Source of the DNA: Clytia hemisphaerica
Taxonomy: Eukaryota; Cnidaria; Hydrozoa; Leptothecata; Clytiidae
Assembly: GCA_902728285.1 (NCBI GenBank)
Contig: CACVBU010000692.1
Span: forward strand, 62,001-126,000
Length of the DNA stretch: 64,000 nucleotides
Reading direction: 5' to 3'
This document shows, in pieces, positions 24,713 through 38,700 of the stretch; position 1 is the stretch's first letter; each line of letters opens with the position of its first letter. The notes under the pieces were generated by a model, which saw nothing but the letters and a program-made list of their open reading frames with translations, did not search any database and was not told the DNA's origin. The translations under genes were made by a program, and so were the position numbers.

Positions 24713-26217
24713 GGCCGACCCTAAAAGACTTTTCGTTTCCGGTCCACCAGCCGGGTGAAATTTTTTTTCGCCGTCAATTGGCCGCATTTATTTTCATAAG
24801 AACCAAATAGATAACAGATGAAACTTTCTTCTTAAAAACCTTTACTCATGACTCATTCAAACTGTTACATCGTTCCTATATAACACTCTTCAAGAAGTTT
24901 GTTTATTTAACATGCTTTCTGGACGTTAAGGATCAAATAAATAGTGTTATGCATATTAAATCAATTTATTAGAATGAAAATTTAGTTGATTCTTAGAAAA
25001 AAAATCGCTAAGTACAGATTTCTTTCAGTGAAAGAGAGAAAAAATATAAAGACAGAATGTGGGGCAACACTAACAGCCAGAGAGATGATTTTTTTCTTCC
25101 TAATTTTTGGACCTACCCCGGTGGGGTGTAGGTCCTATAAATTCACCTCTGTCCGTCTGTCCGTTCGTTACCAGCTTTTCTCGAGATTGAATCATAGGAA
25201 TCATTTGATTTTTGGTACAAAGGTGCAAAACGGTGGTGGCCAAAATGTGACGGAGCCTGATTTTCAAAAACAAATCTTTTTGGGCAAATTTGGGCCAAAA
25301 AACAGCCAAAAAAAGGTTTTTTGGACATTGTGAAATATTGGATTGTTTTTTTTTTTCTGATTTTTTGCATGAAAGTAGGTAAAAGATGGGTCAAGCAGAT
25401 TTTTGTAAAAAAACTTTTCAGCTCAAAAAACGCATCTTTATCTATAAGAATCACTATTAATAAGCATACATCAATGTTCTTAGCGAAATTACTCAATTTT
25501 TTGATGAAATACATAATGTCCTCCCCCCCCTGGATTCAGGGGGGGGGAATGGGTTTTGAGGTCAAAAGGACGTATAGGGGGGAAAGAATTTTTTTGAAGC
25601 CAGGGGGGGGGGGAAACAAGGGAGGGGGGAATGGAAAATTTTTTAGGCATGGGGGGGAACTCACCAAAATCAATTCAAAATTGGGGGGGGGCAGAAAAAT
25701 TTTTGGAGGCAGGGTGGGGAAAAATGAGGGGGGGGGATGGAAAATTTTCATTCTAGGCATGGGGGGGAAGAGACCCTGAAGGACACTATGAAATAGATGT
25801 CTTTTTATGCTCACGAAGTCTTGAATATGAAAGAATATTTCAAGAGCATGAAATTTTGGTTTCTAAACGTTTTTTTATAAGAAACAAACGACTAATTTTA
25901 ATAAATTGTCACTATTTGTGTTAGCTGAATGATTGTTTAACGTTCATGCTCACGTAGATATCAATTATATATGTGTTAAATGCATAACCAGGTAGGTCCA
26001 TAAAAGTAAGTACAGATTTCTTTCAGTGAAAGAGAGAGAAAAATATAAAGACAGAATGTGGGGCAACACTAACAGCCAGAGAGATGATTTTTTCTTCCTA
26101 ATTTTTTTATTAGAAATCATGAAAAGGACCAAAGAAAAATTTTTCCTGGCCACCCGCATGATTTTTTTTTTGTCACCCGATGGACCGGAAACGAAAAAAG
26201 TTTTTAGGGTCGGCCTC
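24713..26217. mobile_element. Outer foldback element interrupted by a nested repeat
   Basis: 'ggccgaccctaaaagacttt' at the left is mirrored by 'aaagtttttagggtcggcc' at the right, and both carry 'tcgtttccggtcca' or its complement. The interior holds the 25109-25999 repeat and its flanking ~100-bp direct repeats, so the nested unit went in later. Confidence 0.55.
25109..25999. mobile_element. GGACCTACC-family repeat, copy C, flanked by ~100-bp direct repeats
   Basis: It starts 'ggacctaccccggtgggg' and ends 'ggtaggtcc'. Inside, 25525-25770 is a G-run tract with repeated 'ggcatgggggggaa'. The flanks 25009-25108 and 26007-26107 are near-identical direct repeats ('gtggggcaacactaacagcc' in both). 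Confidence 0.6.
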
Positions 26218-26611
26218 ACAATAATACTGTATCCATTGATGATCCGCGGTACTATCGTAAAGCTAGAATTGCTTCGTGTAAATGATTGACAGATTGAAGT
26301 TTTTCTCTTGCGCGGGAGCTCGCGGGCATCCTCGGACCACGCTAAAAATGGTAGACTGAACTGTGATAGATCATTTCGATGGAAGTTGTTGGAATGTTTA
26401 CAAGGCTCTTGACAGGAAATCGTTTGTTTTATTGTCAATGTTGACAGTGCGGTTATTAATTTTGTTAAATCTGACAAATTGATGTTTGTAAGTGCACTTT
26501 ATAGTTTTGATTCTTATTGAAGAATCATATTCTAGTTTTCATGTTATTAGATGCTGTTTTAGAGCTTTAGAGCTAGCCTGTTTTAAGAGGGGGGTTGAGC
26601 TAAAAGAAGGG

Positions 26612-27844
26612 TAGCCTGGATATCCAGACCGTAAACTATTTCACCGTCTAGTTATTTATTATCTTGTCTATGGTTTACGGTCTGGTCCAACTAATTCCTC
26701 TGCAGGGATATCTGTCCATATGCGAGTGTCTGTAATTGGTCAGTAACTCGCCAAGTCAGAAATTTTCACGGTGTTTTCGATATTTTTCTATGCGCACATA
26801 ATTTATGGCAAAACTGACATAACAGTAGAGGGCATTTTGTAAAATCGCTCGACTGTTTTATTAGAAGCACTTGTTATACATTTTTGGAAAGCTAAGGGGT
26901 AGGGGAATCGAAATTACTATGTTTCCAATTTTTTTTGGACACTTTGGTGTGATTTTCGGACAAATATGACGGTCTCAGGCAAAAATCATAGGGTTAAAAA
27001 TTAATGAAAATTTTAGCTCAAGAAAACGGATACCTGTTGTATATTTTTGGAAAGCTCTCAAAAAATTAGGATTAGAGATATATTGCAAGTATAGGTGATT
27101 TCAGTACCTAACTCGAGATATTGAGCTTCAAAAAGCGCAAAAACTGGACAAAATAGCTGTTTCTGGCTGAAAAACACAGTTTTCAAGGGTTAATATCTCG
27201 AGTTAGGTACAGAAATCACCTATACAAATTGCAATATATCTCTAATCTTAATTTTTTGAGAGCTTTCCAAAAATATACAACAGGTCTCCGTTTTCTCGAG
27301 CTAAAATTTTGATTTATTTTTAACCCTATGATTTTTGCCTGAGACCGTCATATTTGTCCGAAAATCACACCAAAGTGTCCGAAAAAAAATTGGAAACATA
27401 GTAATTTCGATTCTCCTACCCCCTAGCTTTCCAAAAATGTATAACAAGTGCTTCTAACAAAACAGTCAAGCGATTCCAAAAAATCGAACAAAATCCCCCC
27501 TACTATAATATAAACAAAAATGAAAATTAAAACATAGGTTCATTTCTAAACAAAATGGCCGCTGGATAGGAGCCTTTATAAATGTGGCTGGTGTTTTGAT
27601 ATAGTTTAAAGTAGTTTTGAAAGTTTATTGAGTTTGTATAAAAGAGGTTTTATGGTAAGTTAATTTAATTATGTGTGTCTGAAGTTTTGATAGTCTGTCA
27701 ACAAGGGTTCAGTCACATACAGTATTTAATCAAAACTGTATCAGACTTTTTTATTTGCACCAGACTCTAAAATTTTAGAAACTTTGTATGTATGTAGAGG
27801 TAAGAATTTTTTTTCTGAAATTTTGAGTCTGGATACCCAGGCTA
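26612..27844. mobile_element. 1.2-kb palindromic element with 9-bp flanking repeats
   Basis: Ends 'tagcctggatatccagac' and 'gtctggatacccaggcta' are flanked by 'aaagaaggg' and 'aaagaagcg', a 9-bp duplication with one mismatch. The core 26810-27480 is a large inverted repeat with ~300-bp arms around a ~60-bp loop. Part of one arm recurs at 29395-29590. No coding frame. Confidence 0.65.
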
Positions 27845-27849
27845 AAAGA

Positions 27850-28760
27850 AGCGGTGCCATTTTTAACCCCCCCCCTTTAAAATACCCCTCTGCGCACTAT
27901 GACGATGTATTTGAAAGAAAATTTTTGACCCCCGTCGGACGACGTGCATTTTTTAATCTTTTCTATGTCTCAAAAAAGTTTTTTTTTTCTGCCAATAAAA
28001 ACATGATAAATTATCTTGTCTCTAGGTAACTGCTGTTGAGTAATTAGTCATTCAAAAGACTGTCGTAACAAGCAACAAGGATGAGAGTTGCACGAATCAA
28101 GTTCAAGATCCCAGGATAATTAATTAAAACTTGAAATGAAACAAAATGACCAATTGCTAAACATGCATCAGCCAATCAACCAACCAAATTTTGTCATTCA
28201 ATTCCTGAGACAGCGCTTCAATTTGCTAGCTAGGCTTTGATTATACGCTCATAAAGTAAAAATTATTCCACACATGTAAATGGGCCATTGTTTGAGGTCC
28301 AATAAAATTCTTAGGAAATAGCCTATTCAGCGATGCGCGGATCTGGGTGGGTTTCTTCTCCATAGATCTTTCTCTTGGGAAGTTGTTCTTTAAATTAGTT
28401 TTCAAGGTTGGCTTGGTTCAAATTTTTTCATCTATGCCTCAATATTTAGGTAATTTTAAAGGTTTTTTAAAATGTTAATTTCATTAATAAAAAGCACCAA
28501 TTTATTTTTTCATGAATCGCTTTAGAATTTTCGGCACATTCTTTTGATTGCGAGTGAAGTAAATGATTAACACTTTTGCAGCATTAATCTTTGATACAAA
28601 TTTCGGCGGGACACTAGTGTGACTAACTGTCCTAAATTTGTGAAGCTTGGATTTAGATGTAGAATTTGTTAGCTAGCTAGACGTATAGAATTTTTTAATT
28701 GATGATTACTTCATATAGTTGATTTGCCTTTAAAAAAACAGCCGTTACCTAGGTACCGTG
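27850..28760. other. Non-coding stretch
   Basis: I see no supported gene or clear repeat structure here beyond short AT-rich tracts. Confidence 0.4.
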
Positions 28761-28763
28761 AAT

Positions 28764-29312
28764 TGGGTAACTTGCATCAGCGGAGGGAAACTTGCATAGC
28801 CCTCAATTGCCTGACCAACCAAAGCAGCAAATTTGAAAACAATGTAACATTGCAAGATCTACTACGGGGCTCTGCTTGCAGCTCTACTCTACCATTTTAG
28901 AATCTCATATTTGCCATGCGAGTAGATGCAAGTATTTTTGGCAAGTTACTGGCTAACAGAATGGTGGGTTAATAAATAGCGTTGTTGGCTAATAAAAAAT
29001 CATACTAGATCATAAATTTTAAGATGGTAAAATCCTGATGTTTCTCAATGGCTGCTGGACATGTAATCTCAAATTTGATAATAGTTATAATTATTATAAT
29101 AATTTTCAGGATTTGAGGTGAAGATTGAGTTTCAAATGTGCCAGGTATGATGATGAAAAGCAGTTAGGTGTCTGTGTGGGTCCAGGGCAGAGATCTAGTG
29201 GGGGTATAGAGGATTAAAATGCTTTAATATTGTAAACTCGAAGACATTTTACCTAAGAATATATAACAAGACTATGCAAGTTTCCTTTCACTGATGCAAG
29301 TTACCCGACTTC
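28764..29312. mobile_element. ~550-bp MITE related to 24075-24247
   Basis: The left end 'gggtaacttgcatcagcgga' is mirrored by 'tcactgatgcaagttaccc' at the right. An inner 'aaacttgcatag' arm is also mirrored near 29270. Confidence 0.55.
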
Positions 29313-29738
29313 ATACAAGATAATTTATCCCGTTTTACTGGCTGGAGTAATTTGTTATTCAATAGATCGTCTCTATTTTCTTAATCTAAAATTTCCATTA
29401 AATTTGGACACTATGATTTTTGCCTGAGACTAACATATGTGTCCGAAAAACACCAAAGTGTCCAAAAAAAATTGGCCCCCATGTTATTTTGATTTTGTTA
29501 TTTTTATACCCCTTAGCTTTCCAACAATGTATAACAAGTGCTTTGACTAAAAAAATCGCACGACCTCAAAAATCTAAACAAATTTCCCTACTACTAATTC
29601 CTCCTGGTCTTTTACACCTGCAACTTTCTTTGTATCATTATTGCTGCTTGGATGGTTACAGAACGTAGTAGAGTATTATATATATTTTTGAACTCAAATA
29701 ATTCAACCTTTTTACCAAATATAAAACAGAATCAAAAA

Positions 29739-32700
29739 ATGATGAGTTCAACACAAAATTACAGAGCTCTCGTTGAATTTCATTCAATGAATAAGAACTA
29801 TGCTCCCCCAATGTACCATCTTCAACAAGATTCAATGGAGTTGCCATGCAATTATTTTTGCTCATTGGTAGTCTGCGATAAAACATTTTCAACAAGTCAA
29901 GCTTTCCCTTCACCAGATGCTGCAGAAACAGAAGCTGCAAAATTAGCTTGTCGAGAGTTTCAACTTTTAGAATCGCAACCTCCGATCAACCAAAAGAGTT
30001 TTGTACAAGATGAGGATTATGACAAATATTACCAACAACAAAAAGGAAACAATGATTTTTTTCAAGGAAATGGGTTTCATAACGAACAAAGAGGGTATCA
30101 CCGTGATAAACCAAGATATGAACCTTACCAAAATAAACAGATTAGAACTAAATCTTTTGACAACCAAGTAAATCACAAACCAAAAAGCAAGATCCAACAA
30201 CAAAACAAATCTCAATATCAAATTGATTCCGCAACAAAATCAAAGTCTCAAGTACATCATAAATCACCAAGCCAACCTTACCAAAGAAATGATGATTACC
30301 AGCAATCAAACCAACCTCAGCCAACACATCAGAAACAAGCACAGCAAAAACCAGAGAAAAAAGTGTATCCTGATTTACGCCATCGTCTTAAAACCCTTCC
30401 TGTTGATTCTTCATTAGCTATCTATCATTCAGATCCTATCAAAGTCTCAACCATTGGGGAGGTTTGGAAATACATGCATGGTGATGTCTTGGCAAACGCT
30501 TTCAAAACGATCTTAACTATGGTTGCACAAGAAGAAAAAACTGAGGCTTTGCCACGATGGAGTCATACTCAAATAGAAGAACGTGTCAACAACCACAATC
30601 TCTATGCAGGAGAGTGCACCTTCAAGAATCAAACTTTCAAATCTATAGGTATGTCTCAAAATATAACTTATACCGGGTCTCCCAGAAAAAAGTTCCGCTC
30701 TTTGAAATGAATTTTCTCCAGTTCTATAAATTTCTAAACAATCAATCCTTTTGCATTGGAAAGAGGAAGGATAAAATTAAATTTTGAGGGGTCATTTGTC
30801 AAATTTAGTCAACTGGATCAAAAGTTAAGCCAAAATGAATAAAAAATTCTTTTTTTTGTAATTGCTCAAAAACGTTGAAAAGCGACCTATCAAATTGTTA
30901 TAAAAGAATAATTGCATGGATCATGATTTTCATTGTTGAAGCAATAAAAACCTAATGGAAGTATCTTTTTATGAAAAACGAAGTAAGATTTTAAGTGAAA
31001 CAAAGAAATTTATCTGAAAAACTGAAAAATTTGATAATTCCAACCGATATGGCCCTTAAGCCAAAAATTCAAGCTGAATTCCATAGAAAATAATTTGAAA
31101 TGACCTAAATGAAATTTTTTAGTCCTTTAGAGAATTATTTCAAGCATTTTTTGTTTTCATGTCCACTTTAAACTCTTTATTCCTGCAAAAAAGTAATAAT
31201 TAGGTTATAAAATTTGATAGGTCGATTTTCAACGTTTTTGAGCCTTTTCAAAATGTGAAATTTTTATTCATTTCAGCATAATTTTTGATCTAGTTGACCA
31301 AATTTGATAAATGCCCCTCAAAATTTAAGTTTATCTTTCCTCTTGCAAAAGGATTGATCTTTTAAAAATTCATAGAACTCCAGAAAACTTCAAAGAGCAG
31401 AACTTTTTTATGGGACACCCGGTACCTATATATTTATATCTTAGTATGTCTTGTCTGTCCTTTTCTTTAAATTTACTTTTCTTTCTTAACATTGTTACTA
31501 TACATAGCTATTTTATATAACCTCGAATCTAGAACAACTGAATAAAAAAAATAAGAAATTTTCACTTAGCAAAATTCACTAGCGAGAGGAAAATTTAATA
31601 ATGTACAGTAATTTTACTGACAAATTATAATTGAAAGTCTTTTTAACAACTAAATTAAATTTACTTTTCCCTACTCTTTAGCACCAATGATGAGCAAAAA
31701 ACAAGCTGAGTTGAGTGCAACAGAAGATTGCCTACGTAAATTGGGTTACTTTCAAGAATTGCCTACATCTGAGTATACAATCCAGCCATACAAGGGTGGG
31801 CGTGTGATGTACAGCAACCAAAAACAGATCGGTCCACTGGCAGTTTTGAACAATATCAACATAATGTTTTGTTTTGCCAACAGTGGGTCAATTAGAACAA
31901 AGAAAATCAAAGGTGAAATAAATCTTGGTGAAAGTGTTGTTATGCAAAAACCTAGACGAGTGCCACCTACCCCTTTTCATCTGATTTACCTAAATTAACA
32001 CCCAACTGTAAGGTTCCATCTTAGATTTCTTTAAGGTGATTCTCACGAGTTCCTGAAAATTATTTTTTGTCACTCTTCCGGCCAAGGGAAAATATCTAAA
32101 AGTCCAGGCCATTTTTTATGCCCTTTTAGCGTCCGGTGACCGGACGCTGCTCCTCCGGAAATCACTATAATTTTGGTAAAAACAGCCTTTTTAGTGGAAA
32201 AACACTAGAAAAAGTGCCCTTTTCGGCCACCAACGGACGCTGCCCTGCCTTTCTAAAATATGGCCTGAAGTCTAGAAACTAAAATTTTCAAAAAGTTGTT
32301 CTCAAAATAATTCCAAACCTCTGAGATGGTTTGAGATGTTTGGTATGTAGGTTTCTTTTATTTTCCTGAGCAGTACTTGAGAATGTTTTTGCCTAACTAT
32401 TTTCCAAAGTTGAGATTGATCAAGTTCAAGTTTTGAGTTTTAATAAGCAAACAAATAGATTTTCAACGTAAGAACCATGAAGAATCCATTTTAAGAATTT
32501 CAAACTGTGAAAATAACTAGACAAAAAATGTTTGGAGCTTTCACTCAGGACCACATACAAAGGGTTTCTACAGGACCAATATCTCAAACTATCTTTATTA
32601 TCCCTAAGAGGTTTCAGAGTTTTTGGATTACGTTGAGAATAACTTTTGGAAAAATTTAATTTCTGGACTTATTTTTAATTTTGGCGGAAGAGTGACAAAA

Positions 32701-35700
32701 AATAAATTTCAAGAATTTTATGGAAACCTTCAAATAAAGAAATCTAAAGTGGGACCTTCAAAAACTCAACAATTTTACCACCCTTTATCATCAACAACCT
32801 TTAGATTCATCTGGTGAATTCAAGTACCAAGCTTTCTACACACTGGATGATCAGCTTTTTGTATCACAACCAACTCATTCTGGTTATTATGAAGCAAAAT
32901 CTCAAGTGTTTAGGATGGTATTGAAACGATACAATATCACGCTTGATTCACAATTGAAGTCTCAATATGTTTTTGCTGGACTTAACAGAGACTTTTTTCA
33001 AGCCAAATACTGGCAGAGGTAAAAAAACTTTTTAGTACACTATTGCCGACTTGGAATGTTTGCAATGTTTTTTTCCCCGCATTCATTCTTCTTTAACTGA
33101 TTGTTCGTTTGGTAAATCCTCAGTCATCATCATCATCAATTTCAAAGAAGAAATTATACTTGCTTGCTACTGCATTATATCTTTTACTGTTTTCCTTTAG
33201 AAATTGTCCAAATTCTAGAACGCCAAGCCAGAACAAAGGTTGGCTTCATAGAAGCTATATAGATCCAGCATTTGCATATGATGGTCAACAAGTGGATATC
33301 AAAGCTCTCAAAGATGCGATGGGTGCAATATTTGTCCTTGGGTACGTTTTTAAAGCAAAATCTATTTTTCAGGCTGGGAGAACAATAACGAGACTTTTTT
33401 ATTTTGCCCTATTTTACATGTAAATAAAAGTAATTTTGAATTTATTTTATTTTATGATGACAAACATTGAAAGTTGAAATCTAGCAACATTTAATAATAT
33501 TATTAAGATGAGACTAGCGTCATAGTAGGACGGGTCCCAAAATGATACATGCCATCCGAATGTGATACATTACATGTCATCCCAATAATAGCCGGTCAGG
33601 AGTTGTGATAACAGAGGTTATAGGATTATGAGTAAAGTGTTAGTGGGTCGAATTTTGTCAAAACAAACTGAGTGTAAAAGTATTAAATTTGCGTGAATTC
33701 CTACCTAGGCTTTGATGTCAAAGTTGTCGTTCTCATAATTTTGAACCCTCTTCGGATATGAATATTGTTTTGAAGCATGCTTTGGAAGTTTTAAGAAAAA
33801 ATATATGTAAGCATATTCATGATCTTTCTAATTCAGTGCCAAAACCGAAGTGAATTCACATGAATATTTTATCAAACAACCACCTGCACTTCAATGTCAA
33901 CCTCTCCAAGAGATTCAAGATTTGATGGTCTGCCATGTTGGAAGCAATTCTGATTTCTTGCCAAATGCTGCACTCCTTGGCAATAAAGATTTCTCCGTCC
34001 CCTTGTATGTGCAAGATGAAAAACTGTTTTGTAAGAAGCGAGGTTGTGAAGTAAAACTTTTACCAGGTATAATGATTTTCTGTATTTTACAAAATTACAA
34101 ATTTGTTCTGAAATACTTTGTTTGAAATTGGAATTATGTTCTATTCACAATTTGCTTCACAGTACTTTTTAAGAACATGAAACTGAAAGTACTGTGAAGC
34201 AAAATTGTGTATTTATTTTGTGGAAATTGTATCATGCTCCTTCACCTTGTAGTGCACTCTCTTAGGTTCAGCCCCCCCTTATTTTTTTTTTTTGGGGGGG
34301 GGGGGGCTAAGAAATATTTTGGCCTTTAAAGAGCCTGGGGGCTAAAATTACCAAAATATTTGGGGGGACCAAGATTGTTGGGGGAGCCTAGATGATCTAA
34401 GTGAGACTGTTCAGCTGTTCAGCTAAATTCAAAAGATATCTTATCTTACTATTAAATCAAATATAAAAAGCAAAAGACTTGTAAACATAAATATTAAAAC
34501 AATTAAAATTTAGTTTTCATTTATCAGTACTCGCATATATTTTTTATTGACTTCTCTCTACGGGGGCGGGAGAACAATGTTTTTGTTTTTGTTTATCTTG
34601 GGACCTGAAGTGTTAGGGGACCTTTGGGGGGAGCTAAATTGATTTGGGGGACCTTACTTTGTTGGGGGGAGCTAGAAACCTGGCTGAAGCTATGACTCTT
34701 GAAGCATCGCTTAAACTTTAATACATAATTATGCTCTATAATTCTATTCATGATATGCACCACTGGAGAGCCTTCTGAGAACTTTAAAAAATTTCGACCC
34801 AATACGTCACTTAAACAATAGAAAAAGTGAGTAAAAGAAAAAGCAGAAAAGTTACATAATTTCGTGTAGTCATTCGTGCATATCATCATGACTACATATT
34901 AAAAATACTTTCAGTTAAAAGTTAAGAACATTCGAAAACTTGAATATTTGAATATTCTTATAAGGAGAACGTTTATGCTCAAGGAAAATTGTTACATTCT
35001 CTAAATTAAAATCAATAAATATTTTTTTATACATTCGACTTCTACCTTCATTTAAGTCATAATGGGCATAATGTTTACTTTATAATCATAAACAATAAGG
35101 CAAAATTCCTGTACTACATTTCCCAGCTTTGTGTTACAGGTCATATATCAGACATAGTTTGGACCCACACCCCTTCTTAAGGGGGGGGGGTGATATGTAC
35201 CATCCGGAAAAATGGGGGGGGTCAGAAATTTTCATGAAAAAAGGGGTAGGGGCTTATATATATATTGTAGATTATTTTCAAGCACTGTTATGAAATATGG
35301 TCTTCATGAATTGAAAGGGAGTTTTCTGTTAGAGTAGTCTGAGTCAAAAAGAAGAAAGAAGTTTATTATTTTACTTTATCTCTAAAGATATTTCACATGT
35401 ATTTGTTAGCTATTTTTGTCCAAAATCCTTGGGGATAGGCATTTTTAAAGGTTGGGGGATGCCAAGAAGGGGGAATCAGACCCCTTTCTGCACAATGTAT
35501 CAGGTTTGGAAAGCGAATACATAGTCTCTCCAACGAATAATGTGCAATGATTTGTTCTTTCCAAATCACATCTAACCAACCCTCTTTATAAATGAAAATT
35601 TATTTTCCAACTTTTTACAGGTCACAACATAATCAGGTTTGGAAAGCGAATACATAGTCTCTCCAACAAATGATGTGTATTTGAAAGCAATATCATGCAA

Positions 35701-38700
35701 TGATTTGTTCTTTCCAAATCACATCTAACCAACTTTCTTTATAAATGAGAATTCCTATTCCAACTTTTTACAGGTCACAACATATCAGGTTTGAAAAGAA
35801 GCAAATACATAGTCTCCCCAACAAATGATGCGTATTTGAAAGCAATATCATGCAATGATTTTTTCTTTCCAAATCACATCTAACCAACCCTCTTTATAAA
35901 TAAAAATTTATTTTCCAACTTTTTACAGGTCACAACATATCAGGTTTGGAAAGCGAATACATAGTCTCTCCAACAAATGATGTGTATTTGAAAGCAATAT
36001 CATGCAATGATTTGTTCTTTCCAAATCACATTCAACCTGTTGTCAGATCATGTTGTGTGATTTTAATCATGCATGATCCACTAGCTGGGTAAGCAAAAAT
36101 CGTTGAAAAATAATGCTCAATTTTGTTTGTCTGCATTATTTTTCATGATTTTTCGTTACTTATAATTCGCACTGACCTTTATATATCCCTGGACTAAGCT
36201 ATATCCGCCATCTTTGATCGAAGTTTTTTTGAAAGTTGGTACCTGAAAAGAAGCCATTGTAGTGTTTGAACTTTTGTCTAACGACAAACGGCGCTACATG
36301 ATTTATGTACACGCGAAACTAGACCTAGCGCTCTCTCCGCGTGTACCAATTTCAAAAAAAACTCCGATCATACTAGCTTTGAGTAACTTGATCCAGGGAT
36401 ATATAAAGGTCAGTGATTATTCGTTGTTTTTTGTTTTTGAAATTACAGTTGACTTGCTCCCCTATTTGATTAAAGTTCATTTGCCCTTAAAAATCGAATA
36501 AGAGAGTGTCAACTGTATACTATTGTTGATCATCGCTAATTCAAACGTAAAAACAAATTCTAATTTCTTTCGAATTACAAAGAGATTCGAATTTTACGTG
36601 GATGTTAAATCTATATTGAATAAAGAAAGTGACTGGTTTATTTCGAATTATAGAAATATTCAAATGAAATAAGTTCGCCGTAGCTAAAGCGCACTATATT
36701 CAAAATTATATCATTTTTTTATGTGGAAAACCTACAAAAGGACGAACTATCCTTACTATGAGATAAAAAATATATATTCGTATTTTTAGTTTTCACCTTT
36801 ATTACGAATGAAATACGCGCAAAACACTTTTCGATATTGTTGCGTAATTTTGCGAGACTTTTATTTTCGTACACGTTTTCTGCGCGATAATAAAGGGCGC
36901 GCGAAAATTATGGGGTTAAGGAGTCGCTCTAATTCTTCACATACCGAATTCAATTAAAAAGCTTCAAAACAATTTTGTAAAAATAATCCCGCAGTTTGCT
37001 TGTAAAATAGCTCTCTGTCTCTAAATTTTACATTCAAACAGTTTTTTTGAAATGCTGAAAACTTCATTCAAATCGATATATTTAGCTGGTGAACTTCAAG
37101 GTCTTATTAAAAGAAAAATGTTAAAATAATACTGGGAGTTTGACTTAATCTTCCAATTTAGACTTTTTTTTGGCGTCCCAATACACAGGTTGCAAAATTA
37201 AAGTCTGAAAACAAATCATGCTTTTACTGTAAGTTGTAAAACAAGTAACATAGGGATAAAATCACGTGAACTCTTTCGAGTAATCACATGTTTTGTCTAC
37301 ATTGATATAATTTTGCAACCCGATTATTCTTTGAATACGGGGGGGGGTTGCTTTAAAAGAATATTTGAGTAAACGTTATTTGGCAAATAAATTTTTCAAT
37401 ACCTTTTTCTTATACAACTTTCAGTGATCTTCCCTACGTGTTGTTCATGCGCTCGGCCGCCAACACTGGATTTGCATCCAAGACACAATACCTCTCCGAC
37501 TATTTGACTCAACTCATCAAAGGGAATTCACAAGCAGCACTAGACATCACCAGTTTAACGGAGAACATTGGATTGTGGACAGATCCTGAATTGGAGTGTC
37601 TTTCTGTCATGTCTATGGACTCGATGTTCGAACTTTTTTCTAATTTCGGACGATATGATTCCCGTTGGAATGAAGTATTCATGCAGCCTCCTACTGAAGA
37701 CCTTCAAAGCCTCATGGTAAGAGTTACTCTTTGCCAGAGTGTATCTCACGTTTATCGCTTCTGTGCACATTGTCTGTTTAATAAAAAAATTACCGTTCGG
37801 AGACCTCTGCGATGAAGTATAATATATGACTAGCAACACTTCCCTCATCGTATCCCCTCTCTCACCAACACTCCATCGCAGCGGTTGGTTTGAAAAATCT
37901 CAAATGAGAAAAGACAATGACATCAGACAATGTAAGGGAAGATAATGGGATTAGACATTTTTTTTTCCAAGTTTTTTCCGTTTCAAACGAATTTCAATCT
38001 CAGTAAAGCATAAATTGATATTTTACATAGATAGCCCAGAAAGCCAGGATTTTCAGACAGTCTTTCGATCGTTTTCGCGGGATAAGAAGTGGCATTTCGA
38101 CGAACTTTGAAGAATTTGGCATCGTCTATTTTCTGTTTGAAACAAAATATCTCTTTGGACAATGTATAAAGTTGATGTCTTTTACCTAGTAATTTAGTCT
38201 AGCAAGCTAGACGACTAATTCATACATAGTAGAAATAAAGCAAAAAGTAATAAAGAGAACAATTTTAGTCGTCTAGAAACCTTTGTGCACTAACTTCAAG
38301 CAAAAGAAAAGTGTCAATATTTTGCAATTATAAGTTTTTCCCGCTCAAAATAATTCTTGAGAAAAACATGTGTGTGGATTTGTGTATTGAAAGTTTTTCA
38401 TTTGAGTTGATTTTGTTTTGAGAGTTTGTTATTGCTTGATAAATTGTTTTCTCGCTACGCAAGTTTCTGCGTAGCTAGCCCCTGTATCTATAAGGCTGGA
38501 ACACCGGATTCTTCCAGTCGTTTATACAAACTAAATCCCGTATTATTATTATTAGTATTGGTATTATTAGTATTACACGCATTATAAACGACTCCAGTCT
38601 ACTAGTAATTAGACATTTGAAAAGTCGTTGAATTGATTTCACGGGGTCTTCGGGCAGCCAGTTCGCCTACCTTTCCATTGAAAATTTTCCTTATTAGTTT

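Noticed and set aside
25321..25814. Open frames of 152 and 92 codons on opposite strands
   Set aside because: They lie in a G-run repeat tract; the proteins are G- or P-rich low complexity and mirror each other.
35491..35928. CRISPR-like array (regular ~154-bp period)
   Set aside because: Units are exon-plus-intron copies continuous with a coding exon in a eukaryotic gene; there are no short repeats with unique spacers.
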